From assembly GCA_946894095.1 (NCBI GenBank), contig OX335658.1, positions 11,647,001 to 11,711,000 of the forward strand: a stretch of DNA of 64,000 nucleotides. Reading direction: 5' to 3'. The notes under the pieces were generated by a model. It saw only the letters and a program-made list of their open reading frames with translations, was not told where the DNA came from and did not search any database. Shown here piece after piece: positions 1 through 10,604 of the stretch. The stretch is from Incurvaria masculella (Eukaryota; Arthropoda; Insecta; Lepidoptera; Incurvariidae). The position numbers were made by a program, and so were the translations under genes. How positions within the stretch are numbered: position 1 is the first letter of the stretch; every line of letters starts with the position of its first letter.

Positions 1-424
1 TGGTGATGCGATACGTGATCATGTGATAAAGATAATAGTTACGCATGTGACTCCAAAAATTGGTTTAAATCCAGTGAATTTGAGGTGCCTTCAAATTAAC
101 TCGAGTCACGCAAGGGTTAACTTTACAGGTTAACATAATGTAATGGTGCTGCGAAGCAGTATGTTATAGAATGTGACATGCAGGTGCCTACTCAATACAT
201 GTGACTTGATTACAGCACACGCTCTTGGTACACGCATAGCATGTGGGTCTCCGATAAAGGTTAGGTCATGTTTTTTTTAGAGAATAAAGAAACGTTATCT
301 AGTTTCATCTCTTTGTTTAGATAAAGTTGAATCCAGCTGGACTAATTTCAATGGATGATCTACAAAAGTTAAAGAATCGTTTTATATAATTGGACATGGA
401 TAGCGTCAAACGTCATAAAACGTC
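1..424. other. No gene seen
   Basis: AT-rich sequence with no open frame of note, no splice-bounded exon and no repeat that I recognise. Confidence 0.5.
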
Positions 425-668
425 ATGATATAAGCCTAACACACCATATCGCAACTAGGTGCCATGCCAGGACCTTCCTTATATTGCTCGGCTACATTGA
501 ACTGGATGGAAAACACGGATTTCATTGACGCTTCAACATCGCATTGAATGAACGATGGTCGAAGCGGCAATGAAAATTGTTCGTGTTTTCCATCGATTTA
601 AATGTAGCCTAGCAATATAATAAAGGCCTGGCATGGCACCTTGTTCCCATGATTGTGGTGTGTTAGGC
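425..668. repeat. Head-to-head pair of SINE body fragments
   Basis: The left half reads 'aggtgccatgccaggacctt...acattgaactggatgg'. The right half carries the same block in reverse ('ccatcgatttaaatgtagcc...ggcctggcatggcacc'). Together they form an imperfect inverted repeat. The same body occurs at least a dozen times in this window in both orientations. Both halves lack a Pol III head. Confidence 0.75.
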
Positions 669-705
669 TAATATCTGACAGTCAGTTTGCTATCATAAAA
701 CATAA

Positions 706-1000
706 ACAAACCGGCCAAGTGCGAGTCCTACCCGCACACGAAGGGTTCCATACCATCGTACAAGATTTAACAGAAAAAATATTTTTTGTATGGGCGTAAT
801 CCCTTTAATTTTTTATATTTTTAAAGTTAACCTATTTGTTGTTATAGCAGCTAAATAAATACACACTCTGAGTACATTTGAGTGGCCTATTTATTACAGT
901 TCATAAGATTCAGCCCTGTGACAGATGGACGGACGGACAGACGGGCGGATGGATGGACAGCGGAGGCTTAGTAATAGCGTTCCGTTGGCACCATTTGGGT
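706..1000 (+). repeat. Lepidopteran interspersed repeat ('ggccaagtgcgagtc' family)
   Basis: It starts near 'ccggccaagtgcgagtc', continues through 'gaagggttccataccatcgtac', an A/T-rich middle and 'cagccctgtgacagatggacggacgg', and ends near 'agtaatagcgttccgttggcacc'. Other copies lie at 20625-20900 (plus) and 25158-25745 (minus, split). From general knowledge this family is common in moth and butterfly introns. I do not assign a formal name. Confidence 0.75.
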
Positions 1001-1103
1001 TGCCAGTTTCTAGACCAGTTTCTTCGTGGCCTGGGAAGACTACCAAACAGTGGTGCAGGCAGAGAATAAGTAAGGATCAGTGGGTGTAAAGGACACACTA
1101 TCT

Positions 1104-1313
1104 GGTGTCTTCAACGACGAAGGCACGGCATTTATCGTGCTGACAGATGTGCGTCGGTTGACAGAGGAGACACTGTTAGGTGTCTTCAACGACGAAGGCA
1201 CGGCGTTTCTCGCGCTGACAGATGTGCATCGGTTGACAGAGGAGACACTGTTGGGTGTCCTCAACGACGAAGGCACGGCGTTTATCGTGCTGACAGATGT
1301 GCGTCGGTTGACA
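1104..1313 (+). repeat. Three tandem copies of a 75-bp unit
   Basis: The block 'ggtgtcttcaacgacgaagg' recurs at 1104, 1179 and 1254. The period of 75 is 25 codons, so the plus-strand frame stays open through all three copies (units with FNDEGTA and LTDVRRLT) and runs into the frame of the exon at 1315. Each unit also carries a 'ggttgacag' that resembles a splice acceptor. It may be coding, or intronic repeats that duplicated the acceptor. Confidence 0.85.
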
Positions 1314-1314
1314 G

Positions 1315-1423
1315 ATGCCGAGGGCGCCGGAGCGGAGGCCGCTGCGGAGCTGCAGCGCAAGCTGGACTTGCTGAACGGCGCCCTGGATGCGGAGAGGGCG
1401 GAACAGGCGCGGAGACAGATGCA
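1315..1423 (+). CDS. Probable coiled-coil exon, possibly of the unc-13-like gene
   Basis: This segment follows 'cggttgacag' and ends at a possible donor, gca/gtacgt. The open frame encodes an Ala, Glu, Arg and Leu-rich helical stretch (AAAELQRKLDLLNGALDAER). The base composition is clearly richer in GC than the flanks. The exon would end with two bases of a codon, but the next exon seen (2972) needs one base from its predecessor. Either an unseen exon lies between, a border is wrong, or this exon belongs to another transcript. The in-frame 75-bp repeats directly upstream leave the 5' border uncertain. Confidence 0.45.
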
Positions 1424-2971
1424 GTACGTCGCACACTGTTAGTACACAACGTTCATTGTACTCAATCTAACCATAGACAAAGGATAGTAGGGATCATATG
1501 CTTAGAATGTAAAGACATACAGAGTCAACTGACGGATGCGACCAAAATCGTTTCATACAATGTGTACTATTTTGTTTTTTATAAATCGCTGTGAAGCTTC
1601 AAAATAATAATCTGAAGTTATGTTTAAAGTTTAACTTTAAAATATTAAGGAAAAGTTACGAAATTTGATCGACGAAGAATCAGTGGGTCACCCCTTATTA
1701 ACCATCATAAAAGGATTTTTGTCCGGGTTTTTTACTCCCGTTCACTAAACAATCTATAAATGCACAGCTCACCATGCTTTCTTTAAGGAAAACTAGAAAA
1801 ATCATAAGAATTCGCTTCAAATCATAAAGTCCTGATTCTTAACCACGAAATTCCAAAAATGTGCCTACGTATTATACAAGAACCTTTTGATTCACATATT
1901 TTACGATCGTTTGTGGCCCAGCGTTTGGACCGAGCTTTTTCGTTGCCTGCATCACTTTATTTCTCGATTAGAGTTTGATAAGTGGACTATAAATATCTAA
2001 CATTAATGCTATACGCTGAACATAGAACAGCGCCAGGAAACTCACCCAACCAATGGGGTTAGGCTTTCTGGGAATAGCTTGATGGACTTAACAATGGGCT
2101 CGGTTAACAACGAGGTTAGCATTAGTTAATCGCTGGGTAACTCCCCTGAGAATGAATATCGATAATCGAGGAACAAAAATGCCACCATTGACATATTTAT
2201 TTTAAAGGTTTTTTTTAAATATTTTTTTTATCGCAATATATCCATGGAGGTGTCGAATGTAATCTCTTCACCTCCATGAATGTATCGGACTTAGGGCTGA
2301 TTTTTCAATAGTCTGATAAACAGCCATAACTATTTGACGGATTTATTTACGCTTCTCCTTATCCATCCCATATAGTAAGCCCATATGTTTATTAGTAAAA
2401 TTACAGTCAGATAATTGTGATAGAATATATATTTCTCCGGCAATGACTATCCGTCTTTAGACAAACGTGAATTTGTACTATCAGTCCGATAAGTATTATC
2501 TGAGGATTGAAAAATCGGCTGTTATTGTAATGACAGAACACGAACAACTATTGGTTATCTGGTGGTCTGGTGGACTCGAGTAAAGGTTACTTGAATTCAG
2601 GGGGAGGGGGTTAATTAATATATATAATAAGCAAGTCAGTGATTAAATCGTTCAGATGCATTTTGTACCATGTTAACTGTCAAATGACGTGTTATTCGGC
2701 CAAGTGAATTGAAACGTAACTTGGTTCCTTCAGTGTTAGTACTAGTACACCAATTTAAACACTCACTTGCCTTTCTAGGCGAATTAATTTACCATGGTAG
2801 TCCCCTGAATTCAAGCAACCTTTACATGAGAATACGAATAAGCAATGGCTATCGTGTTTTGGTAAACAATTGAAAATGTATCATTGTAAGCATGAATGAT
2901 AACGTTGTGTCCATGCCACATAGTCACAAAATGAATTCGTCCCCCTGATCAGAAATGCTTTGTGATTCCAG
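1424..2971 (+). other. Intron-like stretch, no gene seen
   Basis: AT-rich with no conserved open frame. A short exon might hide here, because the exons on either side do not agree in phase, but I could not identify one. Confidence 0.4.
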
Positions 2972-3090
2972 CGGGCTACTCGGAAGACTCCGACTACACG
3001 TCAGACCTCAACTACCCGGTGGGTCAGCACGCCAACTGTAGCGCTTCGCAGTTCCGAAACGCGGCACCGCACTCCATGCACACACCCCAG
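2972..3090 (+). CDS. unc-13-like gene, exon 'B'
   Basis: The exon is bounded by gattccag/ and cag/gtctag and has 119 nt. The first two bases complete a codon from an upstream exon, and 39 codons follow, ending in phase 0. The translation begins with GYSEDSDYTSDLNYPVGQ and is rich in Ser, Asp, Tyr and Asn, like the later exons. An alternative acceptor at 2952/2953 (cag/aaatgc) would add seven codons in the same frame. The 3' phase fits the exon at 5045. It is the first exon of the continuous 783-codon frame. The assignment to unc-13 rests on the terminal motif at 28761-29110. Confidence 0.7.
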
Positions 3091-3689
3091 GTCTAGATAT
3101 TATTTGCAATCATCCAAATGTTAGCGTTCATTGAGGCGGTCGCTATTTAGCAGATAAAACTTTGCACTCTTCATTGCATCTTTCTAAGTAGCATTCGATA
3201 GTAATTTCCTGCGTCGAAACCATTTATAGTGTCGAAATCGCGCGTTTGGCTGATGCAAACTACACGGGAAAAAGTCTCCGAGCGACACTTTTCCTATCAA
3301 AGACCCGTCCAACCAAAGATTTAGATCCCTGCCGCTTTACGGCCGAAACCATAACACCGTTACCTGTCTCTTTCTCAGCTTGTCTTTTTCTTCGCGAAAA
3401 GTAAGAGGACCGGAAGCTTGACATTAAACCTTCCGGCTATAATGCAAACGAATCGCTCTGCAACAGTGTGCATCTGTTTCATGAAAATAGGCGCCTAGCG
3501 CTTTAAGCGTAATCTAGTATTTAACTTTACGACTGGCGCTTGTAAAATTGTAACCCCCAACTTTAAAGTGTTTCTAGAGATAATATATAGATAGGTAAAG
3601 AAACTTGGTTTCTTCGATAGGTGTCGAGGGACACCCGTATCGTATTTTTTATGTAACTGGATAACATATATGGCATAATACCGCACCCA

Positions 3690-3835
3690 TCGTCATGACA
3701 CACCACATTCCCGAAGGACTTAGATGCATTGCCAGGACCTACCCTATAGAGGCACGGCTATATTGAATTGGACGGAAAACAAGGACAATTTTTAATTGCC
3801 GCTTCGACGATCCTTATTTCGTAATCCGAATATTT
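3690..3835 (-). repeat. SINE body fragment
   Basis: Contains 'cacaccacattcccgaaggacttag', 'tgccaggacct' and 'attgaattggacggaaaac'. This is the 'cccgaagg' subtype of the shared SINE body and has no head. Confidence 0.7.
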
Positions 3836-5044
3836 TGATTCCAATGTATTATAGGAGTTTTGATCGACTCTGCCCAGGAACTTATCACTTACCAATGTGA
3901 TACGTTATATAATACGAGTATAACGGTGGGCTCATGAGCATCAGAAATCTATGTTCCGCAAACAAACGTAGTTTCTAAATAATTTAATAACCAATATTAA
4001 AATGTATTCGATATTTGGTAATTATTACTTAATATCATGCAACAAATATCTGTGTATGCTCGTTTTGGTTTTTTCGAAAGATACATCCTCTATCAAACCG
4101 CAGATAATAAAGATATTTATGATCACTGTTTTTTTCCCTTTCATTTGATATTAGTTGCCTTATTATTAGCCACCAAATATCAAGAAACTTGGACCAGTGC
4201 TAATAACTACTAAACTACGTTTGTATGCGGAAGATTGAATACGGTGATTCGAAAGGTTCGCTACTACTTTTACAGGTTCTAAATTGAGCAATTATCAGAA
4301 TCATTTAGAAAACATTGTGGATAGGTATTCATCAATTAAATTTAAGTAATTTACAAATACCTGCAAAATTCTCATCCCTATGAAATTGGGGTTTAGGACA
4401 ATTTTTCGGTTGTGTTCATGTGTTCATTTTCGAAATATTTTCACCATGCGTTTGATATTGAGATGTGTGCAATAGCAACATGTTAATTTCACACAATACT
4501 CCGGATGCGAGGAATCGCCAGAAGTTCATTTGTAAATTTGAGTTTATTTTAATTTTTTAGATACTAGCACCATCTAGATATCGTTGAAAATACACCTAGT
4601 GGGTCGAGTCACCCTCAATCTTTATGCATGTTGGTAACACTAAAATGAAATGAAATAGAATCAAGAGTACATTTTCGGATTTTAAAAATATTTCAATAAA
4701 TACATCATTTAAACAGACTTTGCAATCTTTAAAAATGGGAAAAAATCAATTGTAATCCGGGTCTAACGCAAACATTCGACGCTCAACCGCGTACCTCGCC
4801 TACTTTGCGCGCACCTCGCGCCTTATTTTGGCACATCAATGAAATTTAAATGCGAATATCTCATAAACCAGCATAGATAAAGTCATGCGGTTTTACTGTT
4901 AGCTCTTAATAACATAGCTCAACGTAGGTGTCAAACATTTTTCATTGTGTCGTAAACACCCTTTACATGTAAAAATTTGCTACTCCATGTACTTCTATAA
5001 CTTAAAAATTCAAAACCTGATGAAATCTGTGGTTGACGTTACAG
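3836..5044 (+). other. Intron, no gene seen
   Basis: AT-rich intron between exons B and C. No open frame with splice borders and no recognised element. Confidence 0.5.
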
Positions 5045-5148
5045 AGGTCACTGGAGGTATCGCGAGAGAACTCTTATGAGCGTGAGGAGTATCAACTGCA
5101 TTCCGATGCCGATCCACTCTACTACAACAGTCGACCTAGGACCACGAG
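5045..5148 (+). CDS. unc-13-like gene, exon 'C'
   Basis: Acceptor gacgttacag/ and donor acgag/gtaagc are both good. The 104-nt exon starts in phase 0, has 34 codons and leaves two bases (AG). The translation starts RSLEVSRENSYEREEYQL, followed by a Tyr and Asp-rich stretch. The phase fits exon B (ends in phase 0) and exon D (supplies one base). The intron that follows is about 9 kb and holds two nested LTR retrotransposons. Confidence 0.8.
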
Positions 5149-5300
5149 GTAAGCAAAAGTTTTGTGTCAAAGTATGAACCGTACACAAGGGTCAAATTTA
5201 GAGGTATGGAGGCCGTAGGGCAACAAAGGATTGCGGCCCCTACTTTTCTTCCAAATAAGTTGAATAAAATATTTCTTACAAATGTTTCAATCATTTATTG

Positions 5301-5483
5301 TATTAGAAGTATAAACACAATCGTCTCGTTAAGGATATTTATTCCAGATTAATTCACATGTCACAGGAGATGCAACTCGGCCGATGCTATATCGTGAACT
5401 GACTCCAGTCCACTCCACTGGACTGAGGCTGCCTGATTAAATGTTTACATTCAAACACGTCTGCATCATTTTTAAACCTAACA
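5301..5483 (-). repeat. 3' LTR of the minus-strand element
   Basis: 183 bp. It differs from 9350-9532 at one site that I noticed (gattaaatg against gattgaatg), which suggests a fairly young insertion. Confidence 0.9.
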
Positions 5484-5699
5484 GTTCGGCCTTCCTGACA
5501 CTCCTGCGTCCTCGAAGGAGTTAGTTGCGCTGTTTTCTTGAAGCTGAGTTGTCAATGAAGAAGAAACTTCTCTCGTGGTCGTTTCTTCTCTGTTTCGCCC
5601 CTCACCGGCTATCTGGCGTCAACAAAACGATCAAATGCAGATTATTTTTCTTTAGGCAATTTTACCAAAATAAAATATCAGCTGGCCTGCCCCTACCGG

Positions 5700-6650
5700 C
5701 ACACAGTTATACTATCGCCCCTGACGGCAATTGATGATAGTATTATCGCCCCTGACGGCAATTGATGATAGTATTATCGCCCCTGACGGCAATTGATGAT
5801 AGTATTATCGCCCCTGATGGCAATTGATGATAGTATTATCGCCCCTGACGGCAATTGATGATGGTATTATCGCCCCTGACGGCTGGTAATGATAGTATCG
5901 CACCTGATGGCTATGAATAAAAGTATCGCCACTGACGGCAATGAATAAAAGTATCGCCACTGACGGCAATGAATAAAAGTATCGCCACTGACGGCAATGA
6001 ATAAAAGTATCGCCCCTGACGGCTATGATGTGTGGTACCGCCCCAGACGGCTGTCATGTTACTGCCCCAGACGACTGTCATGTTACTGCCCCAGATGGCT
6101 ATGTTATATGGTTACTGCCCCTGACGGCTGTGACATATATACTGCCCCAGACGGCTGTCATGGTACTGCCCCAGAAGGTTATGTCATATGCCCCTCACGG
6201 CTATGTCATTTAGTACTGCCCCTGGCGGCTATGACATATGATACTGCCCCAGACGGCTGTCATGGTACTGCCCCAGAAGGTTATGTCCTATGCCCCTCAC
6301 GGCTATGTCATTTAGTACTGCCCCTGGCGGCTATGACACATGATACTGCCCCAGACGGCTGTCATGGTACTGCCCCAGAAGGCTATGTCCTATGCCCCTC
6401 ACGGCTATATCATTTAGTACTGCCCCTGGCAGCTATGACATATGGTACTGCCACAGACGGCTATGTCATATGGTTACTGCCCCTGACGGCTTTGACATAT
6501 GGTACTGCCCCAGAAGGCTATGTCATATGGTACTGCCCCTGACGGCTATGAGATATGGTACTGCCCCTGACGGCTATGAGATATGGTACTGCCCCTGACG
6601 GCTATGACTTATGATACTGCCCCTGACGGCTATGTCATCTTTTATTGCCC
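5700..6650. repeat. Minisatellite inside the LTR element
   Basis: Nested tandem arrays share the core 'gcccctgacggc'. First come about six 31-bp units ending 'aattgatgatagtattatc', then 28-bp units with 'aatgaataaaagtatc', then about twenty diverging units of about 28 bp with 'tatgacatatggtac'. The unit changes along the array, suggesting successive rounds of amplification. The 'APDGY..WYCP' reading frames here are repeat artefacts. The array sits between the integrase remnant and the 3' LTR. Confidence 0.9.
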
Positions 6651-6733
6651 CTTCGTGCACTCGTCCCCTATTTCTGCAGGTAAACTTACCTACTCCTCAT
6701 CGCAGAACTCAAAGTCCCTCGATATCCACACTG

Positions 6734-7190
6734 TTATCCTCTTATTCCTTTTCTAACTGATACCACTTCGTATCGATCGTTGGGAAGTACAGTGCTCACT
6801 TTATAAGGACCCGCATAGCGCGGAACCAACTTTCCGCTAGTCAGCCCAGGCTTCAAAATTTTCCTTTCCACCATGACTAAAGCTCCTAGCGCCAGTCGCT
6901 CCACGGCCCTTCTGGATTGATTAAAACGGTGCTCCATTTCGACTGCATTCCTTTTAATAGATTTAGCAGCATCATCACGCAGTGATGTCAAACTCTTAGT
7001 GCATCGCACTGCCCCTTGCAGATCACCAGATAGGCGTGGGCGTAAACGACACAAAACCTGCAACGGTGTTTTGCCAGTTCCTTGACATATGAACGAATTT
7101 ATCCCCAGCTGAACATTCGGTAGGTATTTCTCCCACCCTTTTTCTTCTCCGTTCATATGAGCGGTCAGAGACTGCAGAATTGTCCTGTTG
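6734..7190 (-). pseudogene. Integrase C-terminal remnant
   Basis: The minus-strand frame reads NRTILQSLTAHMNG, then WEKYLPNVQLGINSF, a T-P-L-Q block, and a basic tail with a 'LVPRYAGPYKV' segment. These match the C-terminal part of Ty3/gypsy integrases (end of the catalytic core plus the chromodomain-like or GPY/F-type tail). An in-frame stop lies just upstream of NRTIL, and the rest of pol is absent. It is a dead fragment of the element at 5301-9532. Confidence 0.8.
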
Positions 7191-7630
7191 CTCCGTTATA
7201 CCTAACCATTTACCCTTGGGGAAGCCACAGCATTCTATACATGTTTATTCCCATGATCTTTGCAGTACATCTGTCCGTCCCCTTGTCACTTGAAATCCGA
7301 ACTGGGTATCCGAAAAAAACTGGAAACCTTACTTAGCGCGTTTATAGTACATTTGGCATTGGTACTTGCCACTGCTTCCAGCCACAAGATCTTCGAAAAA
7401 CCCATTAATAATTGCTACGATGTACGCCTTACCAACACTTTTACAAACTGCCCCACATTAATGCTTCCATGCCTTATACTGATACGTCTACGGATATATC
7501 CTATGATACATCTGATCTGACTCGCCCAACCTTTTTTTTTGTTTTTAATGCGGCATCTGATTCTTTCATAGGTGGCACTCCTCGTATAAATTACCTGAAA
7601 TGCTGCGGAAGCCACATGATTCTTTTTTTT
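7191..7630 (-). other. Scrambled segment of the LTR element between gag and the integrase remnant
   Basis: In an intact element this position would hold protease, RT and RNase H. I see no protease DTG triad, no RT YxDD and no RNase H motif. The open frames are short and T-rich. It marks the internal deletion. Confidence 0.55.
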
Positions 7631-8652
7631 TTATTTGTTGTTCTTTTTATAGCAGTTTTCTTCCAAATGGCCTACATGCTGACAAAAATGGCATCGTTTG
7701 ACATCACCCCATCTCGCTTTCTTGGAATTGCAAACACGAGCCTTGTGTCCTTTATTTCCGCAGATAAAACAAGTAACTTTGCTCGTAGTCAGGAGAGCTT
7801 GGTCTGTTTGTGCAGAGTCTTCTTTTGAGATATCCACCGTTTTGATGCTAGCCAAATATTTGAGAAGAGAACTTGTGTCGTGACATCCCGCCGATACAGC
7901 TCCAACCTCGGATAATTTATCACCCAGAGTCCCAATAATCGCTTCAGAAATAACTTCGTCTGGCATACCACACGCCATTCCGATGCCAAGCTTCTCAAAA
8001 TAAAATGTAATTGGGTCCTCGTTTGTCTTCTTGACTCGATTAACCAATTCCCTTATTTGGCTTAACTTGTTTTTAGTAAAGGGGAATGCTTTTATTAGAC
8101 GAGACTTCCATTCATTCCAGTCTACGTCAAAACTCTGTTGGCGCTCATACCAACCCTTTGCGTAACCTTTGAGCTTCATTGTACAGTTGCAAATCAGCGT
8201 CCTCTCGTCCCAGCCATACATATTTGCAATGCTTTCCAAATTGCGAATCCAATGTTCCACGGATATCGTAGCCTTTTCTGGGTCGAACTCGGGTACTGAA
8301 TCATTTCGTCCTACGTAGCGGATTGTTGGTACCGTCGAGGGGTTCGCAAAACTCATTTGTGGGGTCTGTGTTGTTGACGTAGTAGGCCCCCTAGATGGTA
8401 CTGAAGCCGGAATTTCAACCACCGAAGAGGAAGTCGATGGTTGTGTCCATGATATGTTGCGGTTTTTCTGAGTTCCCGAATTAACCTTTCCAATCCCATT
8501 ATGCGCATAGCTTGTCTATTCCTTTCTTCTTCATAATTCAGTTGTCTTTTGCTGTACTCGTTATCACTGTCCGTCTCCGACGGCGAGTCGTCGCTGTTGT
8601 TCCTACGACGCCGCTTATACCAGGGACCCATTTCAGTAACAATTTCCAACAA
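7631..8652 (-). pseudogene. Gag of the minus-strand LTR element, frameshifted
   Basis: Two overlapping minus-strand frames make up a gag. The first (8652-8353) starts MLEIVTEMGPWYKRRRRNN. The second (8422-7631) contains the retrotransposon gag core (VEHWIRNLESIANMYGW, GWYERQQSFD) and two CCHC knuckles, CFICGNKGHKARVC and CHFCQHVGHLEENC, before a Lys/Asn-rich end. The frames differ by one register, so an indel near 8.4 kb breaks the gene. Gag forms the particle and the knuckles bind RNA. This copy is probably inactive. Confidence 0.85.
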
Positions 8653-9349
8653 ATCTTAATGTTATCGATGCCACAACAATGTTTCAATGTGTAAAGGAAA
8701 TAAAGAAACGTTCGTATCCGAGCATTGAATACACCTTAAGTCCCTTAAGAATGCTGCACAAAATATTATTCGTAACTGAGTCTCAACTGAATCAATGAAA
8801 TGTTTGTCTACAATACACAACAGTGTAGGTAGCTTCAACATAGAACGAGCTCACCGCGTGATAGTCCAACACAACACGAACGCTTGAGTAGGTGCGTAGG
8901 TATGGCATGTGTGGTGTCGCCTTCGCATCGGCATGGGTAGCGCGCTCGCACGCAGCTACCACTCCGCGCCGCACCGCCGCGCGCCGTCGCCTCCTCCGCC
9001 CCGCCGCGCGCCGCGTCTCCTTCGCGCGCTCAGGCCGGGGATTACCCTAACTTCTTCACAGTGACGTCACTCCGCACTATACTGTACTATGTTTTCACTA
9101 CCTAAGAATACCACTACACTGGTCTGTACTCGATTGTACTGGCCAAAGTATGAATATTAACAAGACACATTGTATTCCAGTGAGTTCTACCTATGTAAGA
9201 TTTGCTGAAAGGATAGTTCCCACTCGATCACTCAACCAATGGCGGGGACAGTTGCGTCGTCTCACGCGCACTGCTGGCGGCGTCGTTTTCCGGGAAACGA
9301 ATAGTAGCACTGTTTTTATCACTTCTATAGGTCCATCCCACTTCTGAGA
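8653..9349 (-). other. Leader of the minus-strand LTR element
   Basis: Region between the 5' LTR and gag on the minus strand. Positions 8930-9030 are strongly GC-rich. The candidate primer-binding site is at 9336-9347. No host gene is supported here. Confidence 0.55.
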
Positions 9350-9532
9350 TATTAGAAGTATAAACACAATCGTCTCGTTAAGGATATTTATTCCAGATTA
9401 ATTCACATGTCACAGGAGATGCAACTCGGCCGATGCTATATCGTGAACTGACTCCAGTCCACTCCACTGGACTGAGGCTGCCTGATTGAATGTTTACATT
9501 CAAACACGTCTGCATCATTTTTAAACCTAACA
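9350..9532 (-). repeat. 5' LTR of the minus-strand element
   Basis: Direct repeat of 5301-5483. It should carry the element promoter. On its right flank is the ATTG target duplication. Confidence 0.9.
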
Positions 9533-9536
9533 ATTG

Positions 9537-10304
9537 CAAGACAAATTAAATATTTTCAGCAAACTTTTAATTAACAAAATTAACAGTGGTAACATATGAA
9601 TACATTATACATTATAATGCATATTATTTAAGCCTATCCTACCACCAAAAACAATTCTCATATTTTACTATTAAAATTACGCACAAACAAGAAATCAATA
9701 ATAAAGAAAAGGAAAACAAAAAAGTAAAACAAATGAAGTTATCTCCGTTGATCCGATAATATATAAGATAAGTAACTATAGTATAATTATATTTTTAAGT
9801 GAATATATTTTTATTATAAAATTATTGCTTAAGGGATGCATTTACCAAACTTTTTTAATAAGAACTTTTATTTTGGGGGCGGGGGCTGTTATGTTAAGGC
9901 CCCGGGCAGGTGCCCCGGTTGCCCTCCCTTAAATCCGGCGCTGCGTACATATATGTAATAGGATTTAAACAATTCACTTTTTTTCAAGTTTATTAACATC
10001 TCAATTTACATTTAATACGTCTTCAGAATCCTTACGTCAAGAGCACGGAGATGAACCTTTTTTAAAATGTTTAAATTAAATTATTAATTAAGTAAGAATT
10101 TATTTAATGTGTACTCTACTATTCCATTTTTTAGAACTTCAAGAAATCATCTAGACTGTATTGGCAAACTATCGAGCGTTTGTGATTCTCTGGTATATAA
10201 AGTCTAAATTGTAGACTGGTGCGGAAGAAGATTAAATAATAAATAAGTAATTACAAAATAAGCCGCCCGTGTCAATACCAAAAACGTCAAGATGGTTAGC
10301 ATGG

Positions 10305-10337
<33 letters not shown>

Positions 10338-10344
10338 TTTATAT
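9537..10344 (+). other. Intron sequence, no gene seen
   Basis: Very AT-rich. A tract of 25 T (10308-10332) just before the gypsy element could be the poly(A) tail of a minus-strand retroposon whose body I cannot delimit. Confidence 0.5.
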
Positions 10345-10348
10345 CCAT

Positions 10349-10549
10349 TGTGGTGGTAGAGAAATGCAATGCAGCGATATAGCGTATCGACGCGACCGCC
10401 TCACACGGCTGCAACCGCCTAGTTAGTCATCGTACGGGACTCGCCCGAAGCGGTTGTAAAGCGTGTTTTTTTGAAGTAATAAAAGATAATACAAGGATAT
10501 GAGTATTCTTTATTCGAGAGACTTCCAGTAGTAAAAACAGTATACTAAA
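10349..10549 (+). repeat. 5' LTR of the gypsy element
   Basis: 201 bp starting TGTGGTGGTAG and ending 'cagtatactaaa'. It contains AATAAAA (within 'gaagtaataaaagataat'), a likely polyadenylation signal. Confidence 0.95.
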
Positions 10550-10550
10550 G

Positions 10551-10565
10551 TGGTGACCCCGACTG
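10551..10565 (+). promoter_or_regulatory. Candidate primer-binding site
   Basis: TGGTGACCCCGACTG lies one base after the 5' LTR, the position where a host tRNA primes minus-strand synthesis. I do not assign the tRNA. Confidence 0.7.
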
Positions 10566-10604
10566 AAAAAACCGACGAGAACTCTAATTGTAAAGTGACT
10601 CAAC

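Larger units (their letters stand above)
5301..9532 (-). mobile_element. Degenerate LTR retrotransposon, minus orientation
   Basis: Near-identical 183-bp direct repeats (5301-5483 and 9350-9532) border the element and are flanked by the 4-bp duplication ATTG (5297-5300 and 9533-9536). On the minus strand the LTR starts TGTTAGG. Just inside the right LTR, 'tcccacttctga' (9336-9347) looks like the complement of a primer-binding site, and by recall it resembles the 3' arm of tRNA-Leu. Reading leftward: leader, frameshifted gag with two zinc knuckles, a short integrase remnant, a minisatellite and the 3' LTR. Protease, RT, RNase H and most of integrase are missing, so it cannot be autonomous. Confidence 0.9.

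Noticed and set aside
5997..6598. 181-codon frame with APDGY/WYCP repeats
   Set aside because: Translation of a minisatellite inside a dead retrotransposon; units change length and the frame is not kept.
5700..6650. CRISPR-like regular repeats
   Set aside because: Units are head-to-tail without unique spacers, and the sequence is eukaryotic.
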